DNA of 64,000 nucleotides, taken from assembly GCF_022484265.1 (NCBI RefSeq), contig NZ_JAKVLR010000001.1:310001-374000 (forward strand), in the 5' to 3' direction. A program made the position numbers and the translations under genes. This DNA comes from Companilactobacillus sp. Lineage in GTDB: Bacteria; Bacillota; Bacilli; Lactobacillales; Lactobacillaceae. This document shows positions 8,646 to 16,870 of the stretch, in pieces. The notes under the pieces are model-generated. The model searched no databases and was not told the DNA's origin. It saw nothing but the letters and a program-made list of their open reading frames with translations. Each line of letters starts with the position of its first letter. Within the stretch, counting starts at the first letter, position 1.

Positions 8646-9456
8646 GGTATCCATTGAAATTAAGCTGTTCCATTATCAATGCTGCGGTTTCTTCAATTGA
8701 ACGATCAGCAGTGTTGATAACTGGACATCCTAGCTTTTCATAAATCTTATTTGAGTAATCGAGTTCTTTTTTAATTTCGTCTTCAGCAGAGTAAGTTGTA
8801 TTTGGGTCGAGACCATAGGCAATCATTCTTTGACGACGAATTTTTAGAAGAACATTCATATCATTAGTCAAACCAACAATTTTTTTAGGATCGACTTGCC
8901 ACAATTCTTCTGGAATTTGAGAAGTTGGGACTAGTGGTAAATTGGCAACTTTGATGTTTTTATTAGCAAGATACAATGACAAAGGTGTTTTAGAAGTTCT
9001 AGAAATCCCTAGCAAAACTAGATCAGCATCTAAGAATCCCTTAGGATTTTTACCATCATCATTAGTAAGCGTGAATTCCATGGCTGAGATCATATCGAAG
9101 TAATCTGAGTCTAAGTTGTGAGTCAAACCTTTCTTTCTGATTGGTTCAACACCTTTAACTTGTGCAAATGTACCGATGATCGGGTTTAGAATATCATAGT
9201 AAATCACGTTGTTATTTTGACAATAATCTTCAACTGTATGAATTGTTTCTTTAGTAACTAAAGTATGAATTATTACAGCATTTTTTTCTTTGGCAAGCTT
9301 TAAAATGTTCTCTAATTGAGAATCATTTTTGACAAAAGGGTAATTAGCGTAGACAATATCCAACATTGGAAATTGTGTAAACGCAGCTCTAGCAACGCGT
9401 TGAGCTGTTTCACCGGCAGCATCAGATAAAACGAAGACGTCTTGTTTTTCAGTCAT
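8635..9456 (-). CDS. Pyruvate, phosphate dikinase / PEP synthase regulatory protein (DUF299)
   Basis: This family is a bifunctional ADP-dependent kinase and phosphate-dependent pyrophosphorylase that switches PPDK or PEP synthase off and on. The product has 273 residues, a typical length. Visible features are the N-terminal VLSDAAGETAQRVARAA segment, the P-loop-like LLGISRTSKTPLSLYLAN (about residues 146-163), LPLVPTSQIPEEL and IVGLTNDMNVL. Its start is well placed behind AGGAGGAG. No ppdK or ppsA gene lies in the window, so the target protein is unknown here. It converges with nfo and diverges from rpsU. Confidence 0.9.
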   Translation of the reverse strand: MTEKQDVFVLSDAAGETAQRVARAAFTQFPMLDIVYANYPFVKNDSQLENILKLAKEKNAVIIHTLVTKETIHTVEDYCQNNNVIYYDILNPIIGTFAQVKGVEPIRKKGLTHNLDSDYFDMISAMEFTLTNDDGKNPKGFLDADLVLLGISRTSKTPLSLYLANKNIKVANLPLVPTSQIPEELWQVDPKKIVGLTNDMNVLLKIRRQRMIAYGLDPNTTYSAEDEIKKELDYSNKIYEKLGCPVINTADRSIEETAALIMEQLNFNGYQKS

Positions 9457-9488
9457 AAAAACTCCTCCTAAAAAAATTAAAAAATAGT

Positions 9489-9516
9489 TTGAACATTAAG
9501 CTCTTTTTGTTATAAT
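9489..9516 (+). promoter_or_regulatory. Promoter of rpsU
   Basis: TTGAAC (9489-9494), a 16-base spacer and a perfect TATAAT (9511-9516) precede rpsU. A start near 9523 would give a leader of about 54 bases. Confidence 0.75.
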
Positions 9517-9576
9517 AACATATGAACTGTGAAAGAAATAGACAGTTACGTTCAATATCGGAAGGAGGGATATCAT

Positions 9577-9759
9577 ATGGCAAAAACTATCGTTCATGAA
9601 AATGAGTCGCTTGATGATGCTCTTCGTCGCTTTAAACGTTCTGTCTCAAAAAGTGGTACACTTCAAGAATACAGAAAACGCGAATTCTACGAAAAACCAA
9701 GTGTTAAGAGAAAGTTAAAATCAGAGGCTGCTCGTAAGCGTAATAAGAAGCGTCGTTAA
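9577..9759 (+). CDS. rpsU: 30S ribosomal protein S21
   Basis: This is a 60-residue, strongly basic protein of the small ribosomal subunit, starting MAKTIVHENESLDDALRRFK and ending KRNKKRR. GGAGGGA lies at good spacing before ATG 9577; an upstream in-frame GTG at 9529 would add an untypical N-terminal extension and is rejected. S21 helps the 30S subunit base-pair with mRNA ribosome sites during initiation. The gene has its own promoter and terminator and so appears monocistronic. Confidence 0.97.
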   Translation: MAKTIVHENESLDDALRRFKRSVSKSGTLQEYRKREFYEKPSVKRKLKSEAARKRNKKRR

Positions 9760-9767
9760 TAGTTTGA

Positions 9768-9796
9768 CCATATCCTAAACGGATATGGTTTTTTTT
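9768..9796 (+). terminator. Terminator after rpsU
   Basis: The perfect stem CCATATCC/GGATATGG with a five-base loop is followed by eight T. Confidence 0.92.
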
Positions 9797-9916
9797 ATCT
9801 AATCAATTTGAATTTAAGTGCAAATATTGAGTTAAAACAATTAAATATTAAACCTTTTTTATTAGTTTTTACTGTGCTTATGGTATCATTCAAGGTAATG
9901 ACAGGGGTGTGATTTA

Positions 9917-10894
9917 TTGGCTGAAAACGAGCAACAAATTAAAAAAAGTATCCAAATAAACAATCCGCAAGATGCTGTGAATATTTTTGGTGTCAATGAT
10001 GGAAATTTACATTTGATCGAAGAAGGATTAAATGTCGAAGTTCATGCTTTTGGCGATCGAATCGATATTGAAGGTTCAACTGATGGTGTCGATAAAGCAA
10101 TTGCCTTGATCAACAAATTGATTAAGCTTTCAAACGGTGGGATAACATTTGGATCTGCCGATATAGTTAGTGGTTTAAAGATGGCTGAACGTGGCACATT
10201 AGACTACTTTGATGATTTATATAAAGAGGAACTTTTAAAAGATTATAGTGGTAAGCCTGTCCGAGTTAGAAACTTCGGTCAAAGACAGTATGTTAATGCA
10301 ATTCGTCACAATGATATTACCTTTGGTATCGGTCCTGCTGGTACGGGTAAGACTTATGTGGCCGTGGTAATGGCGGTTGCTGCTCTTAAAAAAGGCCAAG
10401 TTCAACGTATTGTGTTAACACGTCCAGCGGTTGAAGCCGGTGAGAGTCTGGGATTTTTACCAGGTGATTTAAAGGAAAAGGTCGATCCATACCTAAGACC
10501 CATTTATGATGCTCTGTACGCTATTATGGGTGCTGACCATACAAATAGGTTATTGGAACGTGGAGTAATTGAGGTCGCACCTCTGGCTTATATGAGAGGT
10601 CGTACCTTGGATGAATCATTTGTAATCTTAGATGAGGCTCAAAATACTACTCGTGAACAAATGAAGATGTTTTTGACCAGATTAGGATTTGATTCCAAGA
10701 TGATCGTTAATGGTGATGCGACTCAAATCGATTTACCTGGTCATGGACGTAGTGGTTTAGTTCAAGCTGAGAAAATCTTACAGAACTTGCCACATATTGA
10801 ATTCGTTAACTTTACATCGGCCGACGTCGTGCGTCATCCTGTGGTTGCTGAAATTATTGATGCCTACGATGACACTGACGATCAACAAAAATAA
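9917..10894 (+). CDS. phoH: PhoH family ATPase
   Basis: This is a cytoplasmic P-loop NTPase of the PhoH family, linked to RNA metabolism and helicase-like activity; its exact role is unsettled. The protein has 325 residues. Walker A is GPAGTGKT (about residue 139), Walker B is FVILDEAQN, and TRPAVEAGESLGFLPGDL is a family signature. An N-terminal KH-like region precedes the ATPase core. The start is TTG 9917 behind AGGGGTGTG; no ATG is better placed. An extended -10 (TGGTATCAT) sits near 9885-9893. It begins a tight phoH-ybeY-cdd-era-recO cluster that is conserved across Firmicutes. Confidence 0.95.
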   Translation: MAENEQQIKKSIQINNPQDAVNIFGVNDGNLHLIEEGLNVEVHAFGDRIDIEGSTDGVDKAIALINKLIKLSNGGITFGSADIVSGLKMAERGTLDYFDDLYKEELLKDYSGKPVRVRNFGQRQYVNAIRHNDITFGIGPAGTGKTYVAVVMAVAALKKGQVQRIVLTRPAVEAGESLGFLPGDLKEKVDPYLRPIYDALYAIMGADHTNRLLERGVIEVAPLAYMRGRTLDESFVILDEAQNTTREQMKMFLTRLGFDSKMIVNGDATQIDLPGHGRSGLVQAEKILQNLPHIEFVNFTSADVVRHPVVAEIIDAYDDTDDQQK

Positions 10895-10909
10895 ATACGG
10901 GGAAATTAT

Positions 10910-11380
10910 ATGGATTTAGAAATTTTTAATGATGATAATTTAATTGACGACAAACGTCAGGAATGGGTCGAAGACTTAGCTGACTTTGCTGCCAATGAAC
11001 TTGAATTAGACGAAAATACACAGTTATCGATCCATTTCGTAACTAAAGACGGAATTCATGAGATCAATAAGAAGTATCGGGACGTTGATCGGGCAACTGA
11101 TGTAATCAGTTTTGCAATCAATGACGGAGAAGACTCACTGGATTACTTGGAACAGCAAATTCCTGATTTGCCAGTTGATCTGGGCGACTTATTTATCAGT
11201 GTCGAAATAGTCAAAGAACACGCTGATGAATATGAACATTCTTTCGACCGCGAACTTGGATATACTATTGTTCATGGAATTTTGCATTTGAATGGTTATG
11301 ATCATATCAAACCTGAAGATGAAAAGGTTATGATCGGTCTTCAAGAAAAGATACTAAGCGCCTACGGCTTAAAAAAATAA
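10910..11380 (+). CDS. ybeY: Endoribonuclease YbeY, 16S rRNA maturation
   Basis: This metal-dependent RNase acts in 16S rRNA 3' end maturation and ribosome quality control. It has 156 residues. The zinc-binding signature HGILHLNGYDH with three His is present near residues 124-134, and TDVISFAI is the other conserved block. It starts 15 bases after the phoH stop. The phoH-ybeY-era neighbourhood matches the known link of YbeY to Era and ribosome assembly. The dgkA gene often found next in Bacilli is absent; cdd follows instead. Confidence 0.95.
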   Translation: MDLEIFNDDNLIDDKRQEWVEDLADFAANELELDENTQLSIHFVTKDGIHEINKKYRDVDRATDVISFAINDGEDSLDYLEQQIPDLPVDLGDLFISVEIVKEHADEYEHSFDRELGYTIVHGILHLNGYDHIKPEDEKVMIGLQEKILSAYGLKK

Positions 11381-11391
11381 GAGGTATTTAA

Positions 11392-11793
11392 ATGACAATC
11401 GATGAATCAACTTTATTTACAAAAGCAATCACAGCAATGAAAAATGCTTATGCACCTTATTCTCATTACTCAGTTGGAGCAGCAATCGTCACTGAGGACA
11501 ATGAAGTTTATACCGGCGTCAATATTGAGAATGCATCTTATGGATTGACGAACTGTGCTGAACGTACTGCTATTTTTAAGGCAGTTTCCGAAGGCCATCG
11601 TAAGATTAAAGCAATCATCATTGTGAACGGTACTAAGGAATTGTCAAAACCCTGCGGAGCTTGTCGACAAGTCATAAGTGAATTCATGGGACCAGAGGGT
11701 CAGGTTTTTCTCGCAAATAAAGACAATGATCATCAGGAATACAAATTTAAACAAATACTACCATTAGCGTTTAGTGATAAGGACATGGATTAA
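11392..11793 (+). CDS. cdd: Cytidine deaminase
   Basis: This enzyme deaminates cytidine and deoxycytidine to uridine forms in pyrimidine salvage. The 133-residue product carries the zinc and catalytic motifs NCAERTA (Cys ligand and proton-shuttling Glu) and PCGACRQV (two Cys ligands), with AYAPYSHYSVGAA at the N-terminus. It lies 11 bases after ybeY and one base before era. The co-location with era is common in Firmicutes and probably reflects operon history rather than shared function. Confidence 0.96.
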   Translation: MTIDESTLFTKAITAMKNAYAPYSHYSVGAAIVTEDNEVYTGVNIENASYGLTNCAERTAIFKAVSEGHRKIKAIIIVNGTKELSKPCGACRQVISEFMGPEGQVFLANKDNDHQEYKFKQILPLAFSDKDMD

Positions 11794-11794
11794 T

Positions 11795-12703
11795 ATGGAT
11801 AATAAATTTCGCTCAGGATTCGTAGCAATTGTTGGTCGACCAAATGTTGGTAAATCAACTTTTATGAATCGCATTATTAAAGAACAAGTAGCAATTACTT
11901 CTCCAAAGGCTCAAACGACCAGAAACAAGATTCAAGGAATTTATACTGACGATGAGCGTCAGATTGTTTTCTTGGATACGCCTGGTATCCATAAGCCACA
12001 TAATGACTTGGACCAATACATGGATAAAGCTGCATTGTCTGCTCTTAAAGAAGTCGATGCTGTCTTATTCATGACTGAAGCCGGTCAAAAGGCTGGCCCT
12101 GGAGATAAATTTATCATTGATGAGTTGGCAAATGTCAAAGCTCCGGTATTTCTGATCTTGAATAAAATTGATTTGATCAATCCAGATGAAATGCCACCAC
12201 AAATCGATGAATATAAAGATTTAATGGATTTCGCTGAAGTTATTCCCATTTCGGCAACTAACGGTAACAACGTTGAAGACTTGATCAATTCTTTGACTGA
12301 ACACTTGCCATTTGGTCCAAAGTATTATGACGAGGATCAAATTACTGATCACCCTGAATACTTTATTGTTGGGGAACTCATTCGTGAAAAGATATTATCT
12401 GACACACGTGATGAAATCCCTCATTCAGTGGCTGTGATCGTCGAATCAATGAATCAAAGAACTGAAAGTGGAAAACTTCAAGTTGAAGCAACCATTTATG
12501 TTGAGCGCGATAGTCAAAAGGCCATTGTCATCGGTAAGGGTGGCAGTATGCTTAAAAACATCGGTATCGGTTCAAGAATCAAGATCGAACATTTGCTTGG
12601 TGAAAAAATCAATCTTAAGCTTTGGGTAAAAGTTAAAAAGAATTGGCGCGACGATCCACTATTCTTGTCTAAGGCTGGTTACTCCGTTAAGGATCTTAAA
12701 TAA
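11795..12703 (+). CDS. era: GTPase Era
   Basis: Era is a GTPase that binds the 3' end of 16S rRNA and supports 30S assembly. I take ATG 11795, which gives the normal N-terminus MDNKFRSGFVAIVGRPNVGKS and a 302-residue protein. G1 is GRPNVGKS, G3 is DTPG and G4 is NKID. The C-terminal KH domain contains VIGKGGSMLKNIG. An AAGGA about 11 bases upstream lies inside the end of cdd. The stop codon overlaps recO by one base. Confidence 0.97.
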   Translation: MDNKFRSGFVAIVGRPNVGKSTFMNRIIKEQVAITSPKAQTTRNKIQGIYTDDERQIVFLDTPGIHKPHNDLDQYMDKAALSALKEVDAVLFMTEAGQKAGPGDKFIIDELANVKAPVFLILNKIDLINPDEMPPQIDEYKDLMDFAEVIPISATNGNNVEDLINSLTEHLPFGPKYYDEDQITDHPEYFIVGELIREKILSDTRDEIPHSVAVIVESMNQRTESGKLQVEATIYVERDSQKAIVIGKGGSMLKNIGIGSRIKIEHLLGEKINLKLWVKVKKNWRDDPLFLSKAGYSVKDLK

Positions 12704-13461
12704 TGAATCATAAGACGACCAATTTTTTTGGAATCGTCGTGAAACGTCAACGCTATCGAGAGCGTGATGCATTAGTCACGATTCTTACAAAAGAGTATGG
12801 TTATCGAACTTTTTTAGTCAGAGGAACACAAACTGGAAAATCAAAAATTTCCGGGGCAGTGATTCCTTTTTCTTATGGTGACTATACTGGATTAGTCAAA
12901 GATCAAGGATTGTCGTATATTAACTCAGCTAGTAACGTCAAACAATTCGACCAAATAATTCAAGATATTGAATTGAATGCCTATGCCACTTTTCTGTTTG
13001 ATCTAGTTCAAAATGCATTTATGGATGATAAATTACCTGACGACTGGTACAAAACCATTTTTAAGACGCTGATGTATATCGACAACGGTGCAGACGCTCA
13101 GATTTTGGTCAATATTGTCCAAATGCATCTCTTGAAAGTATTTGGTGTTGCTCCAAATATGCAAAGATGCGTTGTTGGCGGAGAAACTGAAGGAAGATTC
13201 GATTTTTCAGTTGTTTTAGGTGGTTTGATTTGTTCAAAACACTTTTCAGAAGACCCAAATCGTTTGCATTTGACAGATAAAACACTTTATTTCATTCGTT
13301 TATTTAGTCAAATTGAAATTGATCAGATTAGAAGCATCGAGATTAAGCCAACCAATAAAGATTTGATTCAGCATGCAATCGATGCCATATATTTGGGCTC
13401 TGTTGGTTATTATCCAAAAAGCAAAACGTTTATTGATAAAATGAAGAGTTGGCATTTGTAG
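12703..13461 (+). CDS. recO: DNA repair protein RecO
   Basis: RecO helps load RecA onto SSB-coated single-stranded DNA. The product has 252 residues and begins with the OB-fold typical of the family (GIVVKRQRYRERDALVTILT). ATG 12703 overlaps the era stop (TAATG). The zinc motif usually reads CxxC...CxxC. Here the region about residues 146-174 has RCVVGG and LICSKHF, so one Cys of the first pair is Gly and the second pair is Cys-x2-His. Metal binding may be altered. Identity as RecO rests on length, OB-fold and the era-recO-glyQ context. Confidence 0.93.
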   Translation: MNHKTTNFFGIVVKRQRYRERDALVTILTKEYGYRTFLVRGTQTGKSKISGAVIPFSYGDYTGLVKDQGLSYINSASNVKQFDQIIQDIELNAYATFLFDLVQNAFMDDKLPDDWYKTIFKTLMYIDNGADAQILVNIVQMHLLKVFGVAPNMQRCVVGGETEGRFDFSVVLGGLICSKHFSEDPNRLHLTDKTLYFIRLFSQIEIDQIRSIEIKPTNKDLIQHAIDAIYLGSVGYYPKSKTFIDKMKSWHL

Positions 13462-13463
13462 GA

Positions 13464-13492
13464 TTGACAACCGTTATAAAAGTGCTTATGAT
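13464..13492 (+). promoter_or_regulatory. Promoter of glyQS
   Basis: A perfect TTGACA (13464-13469), a 17-base spacer and TATGAT (13487-13492) start right after recO. It would initiate near 13499 and produce the T-box leader. Confidence 0.8.
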
Positions 13493-13498
13493 TATTGT

Positions 13499-13660
13499 TA
13501 TACAGACAGCGATGTGGGACAGTGAAAGCCACAATCATAATGGTGCAATTTTAAATTAAATAATAAAGAGCAGGATCTTTGATCCTGAATTAGGGTGGAA
13601 CCGCGAGAAATCGTCCCTTGCAATATGCTGAAAGTATATATGCAAGAGACGATTTTTTTT
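13499..13660 (+). promoter_or_regulatory. T-box riboswitch leader of glyQS
   Basis: The T-box core AGGGTGGAACCGCG lies at 13592-13605. It is followed by a terminator hairpin (AAATCGTC with GACGATTT, about 13608-13653) ending in a T-run. The upstream part contains a GTGG-GACAGTGAAAG-CCAC arm resembling a T-box distal stem I. A GGT codon at 13542-13544 is the best Gly specifier candidate I can see; no GGC is visible in that area. Family knowledge: uncharged tRNA-Gly is sensed to increase glyQS transcription. Confidence 0.9.
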
Positions 13661-13687
13661 CGTCTCATACGTCTGAAGGGAGACATT

Positions 13688-14599
13688 ATGACAAAGAAGT
13701 TAGATGTTCAAAATATGATTTTGACACTTCAAAGCTTTTGGAGTGAAAAAGGCTGCATGTTGATGCAAGCTTACGATACGGAAAAGGGTGCTGGTACGAT
13801 GAGTCCTTATACGTTCTTACGTGCAATTGGACCTGAACCTTGGAATGCTGCTTACGTTGAACCATCACGACGTCCTGCTGATGGCCGTTACGGTGAAAAC
13901 CCTAACCGTTTGTATCAACATCACCAATTTCAAGTAGTTATGAAACCATCTCCAGAAAATATCCAAGAATATTACTTAGACTCATTACGAGCTTTAGGCA
14001 TCGAACCGCTTGAGCACGATATTCGATTTGTTGAAGACAACTGGGAGAATCCTTCAATGGGTTGTGCTGGTGTTGGTTGGGAAGTTTGGCTTGATGGAAT
14101 GGAAGTTACGCAATTTACTTATTTCCAACAAGTTGGTGGACTTCAATGCAAACCTGTTACTAGTGAAATCACATATGGTGTTGAACGTTTGGCAGAATAC
14201 ATCCAAGACGTTAACTCAGTTTATGATTTGGAATGGGGCGACGGCGTTCTTTATGGAGATATCTTCAAAGAACCTGAATATGAACACTCAAAATATTCAT
14301 TTGAAGAAAGCAATCAAGAAATGCTTTTCAATTTCTTCAATGATTATGAAAAAGAAGCTCATCGTTTGATTGATCTTGGTCTCGTTCACCCAGCTTACGA
14401 TTACATCTTGAAATGCTCACACACATTCAACTTGCTCGATGCTAGAGGTGCCGTTTCAGTTACTGAACGTGCTGCTTATTTATCACGAATTAGAAAGATG
14501 GCTCATTTGATTGCTGCTGCATTTGTCGAAGAGCGTGAAAAACGTGGATTCCCATTGCTAAATCACAAAGCCACAACAAAGGAGAAAGCAAATGACTAA
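13688..14599 (+). CDS. glyQ: Glycine-tRNA ligase alpha subunit
   Basis: This is the catalytic alpha subunit of the alpha2beta2 glycyl-tRNA synthetase. It has 303 residues from ATG 13688, chosen because AAGGGAG lies just upstream and because an earlier GTG at 13595 would read through the T-box terminator. Characteristic blocks are MLTLQSFW-like ILTLQSFWSEKGCML, DTEKGAGTMSPYTFLRAIGP, EPSRRPADGRYGENPNR and YGVERLAEYIQ. It overlaps glyS by eight bases. Confidence 0.98.
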   Translation: MTKKLDVQNMILTLQSFWSEKGCMLMQAYDTEKGAGTMSPYTFLRAIGPEPWNAAYVEPSRRPADGRYGENPNRLYQHHQFQVVMKPSPENIQEYYLDSLRALGIEPLEHDIRFVEDNWENPSMGCAGVGWEVWLDGMEVTQFTYFQQVGGLQCKPVTSEITYGVERLAEYIQDVNSVYDLEWGDGVLYGDIFKEPEYEHSKYSFEESNQEMLFNFFNDYEKEAHRLIDLGLVHPAYDYILKCSHTFNLLDARGAVSVTERAAYLSRIRKMAHLIAAAFVEEREKRGFPLLNHKATTKEKAND

Positions 14600-16661
14600 A
14601 AATTATCTGTTAGAAATTGGACTTGAAGAAATGCCTGCACATGTCGTGACTCCAAGCATTAATCAATTAGCCCAAAAAACTGCTAAATTTTTAAAAGAAA
14701 ACCGCATTTCTTTCTCTAGTATCGAAAAATATTCAACACCAAGAAGATTGACTCTATTAGTTAAAGATATGTCCGAAAAACAGCCAGATATTGATGTTAA
14801 AGCCAAGGGTCCTTCAAAGAAGATCGCCCAAGATGCTGACGGCAACTGGACCAAAGCTGCACAAGGATTTGCACGTGGACAAGGCATGTCAACTGACGAT
14901 ATCTTTTTTGAAGAATTAAAAGGTACAGAATACGTTTATATTCAAAAACACGAATCCGGAAAAGATGTTGCTGATGTTTTGACTGGCATTACTGATGTGA
15001 TCAAATCAATGACATTCCCAACTAGAATGCGTTGGGCAAATTACGATTTTGAATATATCCGTCCAATTCATTGGCTAGTTTCATTGCTAGATGATGTCGA
15101 AATTCCAATTCAAATCTTAGACATCAAGTCCGGTCGCGTTAGTCGTGGACATCGTTTCCTAGGTGGAAATGTTGAAATTGACAATGCTCGTAATTATGTT
15201 GAAAAATTACGTAGTCAATTTGTTATCGTTGATGCTAAGGAACGTAAGAATATCATCCGTGATCAAATCCAAACAATTGCTGATGATAATGATTGGGTTG
15301 TTGACGTTGATGAGGATCTTCTTGAAGAAGTTAATAACTTAGTTGAGTTTCCAACTACTTTCCACGGCTCATTTGCTGAAAAGTATCTAGAAATTCCTGA
15401 AGAAGTTTTAATTACTTCAATGAAAGACAACCAAAGATATTTCTATGTCAGAGATAAGGCTGGCAAACTAGTTCCTGCATTCATTGGTGTCAGAAACGGT
15501 AATTCAGAATATATCGAAAACGTCATTAAGGGTAATGAAAAAGTCTTAGTTGCCAGACTAGAGGATGCCGACTTCTTCTTCAAAGAAGATCAAAAGAAGA
15601 CTATTGCTGATTACGTTGAAAAACTTAAGACAGTTAACTTCCACGTTAAGATTGGTACAATGTATGAAAAAATGGCACGTGTTCATCAAATTGCTGACCA
15701 TTTAGCAGACTTGTTCAAACTAAGTGACACAGAAAAGACAGATTTGCTTAGAGCTAGCGATATTTACAAATTTGACCTTGTTACTAACATGGTTGATGAA
15801 TTCCCTGAATTACAAGGTGTTATGGGTGAAAAATACGCTAACATCATGGGTGAAACCGATGGTGTGGCGACAGCAATTCGTGAACATTACATGCCATCAT
15901 CATCAGATGGAGAACTTCCAGATACTAAAGTTGGTGCCACATTATCAATTGCAAGTAAGTTAGATTCACTCGAAACATTTTTCGCAGTTGGTTTGATTCC
16001 TAGTGGATCAAATGACCCATATGCACTAAGACGTCAAGCCTACGGAATTATCCGTATCTTAGATAAATATGACTGGTCATTGAACCTTGACGACTTGCAG
16101 GGTTATTTGGTTCAACACGTAACAGTTCCGGCAAATCTTGATCTAAATGCTAATGAAGAAGAATTGAAGAGCTTTATGGTCGATCGTATTCGCCAATTCT
16201 TAAATACTACTTCAGTTAGAAACGACATTATTGATGCTGCAACTTCAGGTAGTATTTTGAATCCAATCGTCATGATCAGTACAGCTAATGTACTTCAAAA
16301 ACACGTTGCAGATACCGACTTTAAGACTAATATGGAAGCCTTGAGTCGTATCGTTAACTTGGCTAAAAAAGCTGATTTCCGTTACAGCAAGGACTTGAAA
16401 GTTGATTCATCATTATTTGAACATCCATCCGAGACGCAATTAGCAGATGGTATTCAAAAAATCTATGATGATCATATAAGAGACGTTAGCCAATTATATG
16501 ATCGTTTAACAGCCTTAAAAGATGTTATCAATAGTTATTTTGAAGAGAATATGATTATGGACAAGAACGAAGATATCAAGAAAAATCGTTTGACTCAGCT
16601 AGTTATTGCTAACAATTTAATTGTTAGACTAGGTGACTTCTCGAAAATAGTTATCAAATAA
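14592..16661 (+). CDS. glyS: Glycine-tRNA ligase beta subunit
   Basis: The beta subunit (689 residues) recognises tRNA-Gly and completes the heterotetramer with GlyQ. It starts with LLEIGLEEMPA, continues with TPRRLTLLV and MRWANYDFEYIRPIHWLV, and contains the central LEDADFFFKED and the C-terminal SGSNDPYALRRQAYGIIRI blocks typical of the family. AAGGAGAA lies before ATG 14592, inside the glyQ coding end, and the eight-base overlap points to coupled translation for equal subunit supply. Confidence 0.98.
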   Translation: MTKNYLLEIGLEEMPAHVVTPSINQLAQKTAKFLKENRISFSSIEKYSTPRRLTLLVKDMSEKQPDIDVKAKGPSKKIAQDADGNWTKAAQGFARGQGMSTDDIFFEELKGTEYVYIQKHESGKDVADVLTGITDVIKSMTFPTRMRWANYDFEYIRPIHWLVSLLDDVEIPIQILDIKSGRVSRGHRFLGGNVEIDNARNYVEKLRSQFVIVDAKERKNIIRDQIQTIADDNDWVVDVDEDLLEEVNNLVEFPTTFHGSFAEKYLEIPEEVLITSMKDNQRYFYVRDKAGKLVPAFIGVRNGNSEYIENVIKGNEKVLVARLEDADFFFKEDQKKTIADYVEKLKTVNFHVKIGTMYEKMARVHQIADHLADLFKLSDTEKTDLLRASDIYKFDLVTNMVDEFPELQGVMGEKYANIMGETDGVATAIREHYMPSSSDGELPDTKVGATLSIASKLDSLETFFAVGLIPSGSNDPYALRRQAYGIIRILDKYDWSLNLDDLQGYLVQHVTVPANLDLNANEEELKSFMVDRIRQFLNTTSVRNDIIDAATSGSILNPIVMISTANVLQKHVADTDFKTNMEALSRIVNLAKKADFRYSKDLKVDSSLFEHPSETQLADGIQKIYDDHIRDVSQLYDRLTALKDVINSYFEENMIMDKNEDIKKNRLTQLVIANNLIVRLGDFSKIVIK

Positions 16662-16681
16662 TCATTTACATACGATGATTT

Positions 16682-16714
16682 AACCACGGCTCAATCGGCC
16701 GTGGTTTTTTTTGG
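16682..16714 (+). terminator. Terminator after glyS
   Basis: AACCACGGC pairs with GCCGTGGTT across a seven-base loop, followed by a T-run. It ends the glyQS operon. Confidence 0.9.
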
Positions 16715-16732
16715 ATTTTGTAGTGAAAATGC

Positions 16733-16760
16733 GTGACATTTATATTAATCCGTGTATAAT
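16733..16760 (+). promoter_or_regulatory. Candidate promoter of dnaG-rpoD
   Basis: GTGACA (16733-16738), a 16-base spacer and a perfect TATAAT (16755-16760). A second candidate, TTGACA at 16767-16772 with a weak TATGCA 18 bases on, would overlap the leader hairpins. Confidence 0.6.
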
Positions 16761-16771
16761 AAAAATTTGAC

Positions 16772-16820
16772 AAGTGCGAAGTGGTCCCGCTATGCACTTT
16801 TTTAACGGGAGCACTTTTTT
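16772..16820 (+). promoter_or_regulatory. dnaG leader with alternative hairpins ending in a terminator-like stem
   Basis: AAGTGC (16772-16777) can pair with GCACTT (16794-16799). Alternatively AAGTGGTCCCG (16779-16789) pairs with CGGGAGCACTT (16806-16816) with a single mismatch, directly followed by TTTTTT. The two structures share bases and exclude each other, which is an attenuator-like layout ahead of dnaG. The segment GTGGTCCCGC differs at one base from the T-box consensus GTGGTACCGC, but no stem I or specifier region fits into the short leader. A role in transcription control is inference. Confidence 0.5.
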
Positions 16821-16870
16821 ATTTTCATTCCACTTGCTTGATCAAACGTACGATCAATAATTTTGAGGGG

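Noticed and set aside
13595..13687. N-terminal extension of glyQ from GTG 13595
   Set aside because: It runs through the T-box core and terminator hairpin; ATG 13688 fits the family and has AAGGGAG upstream.
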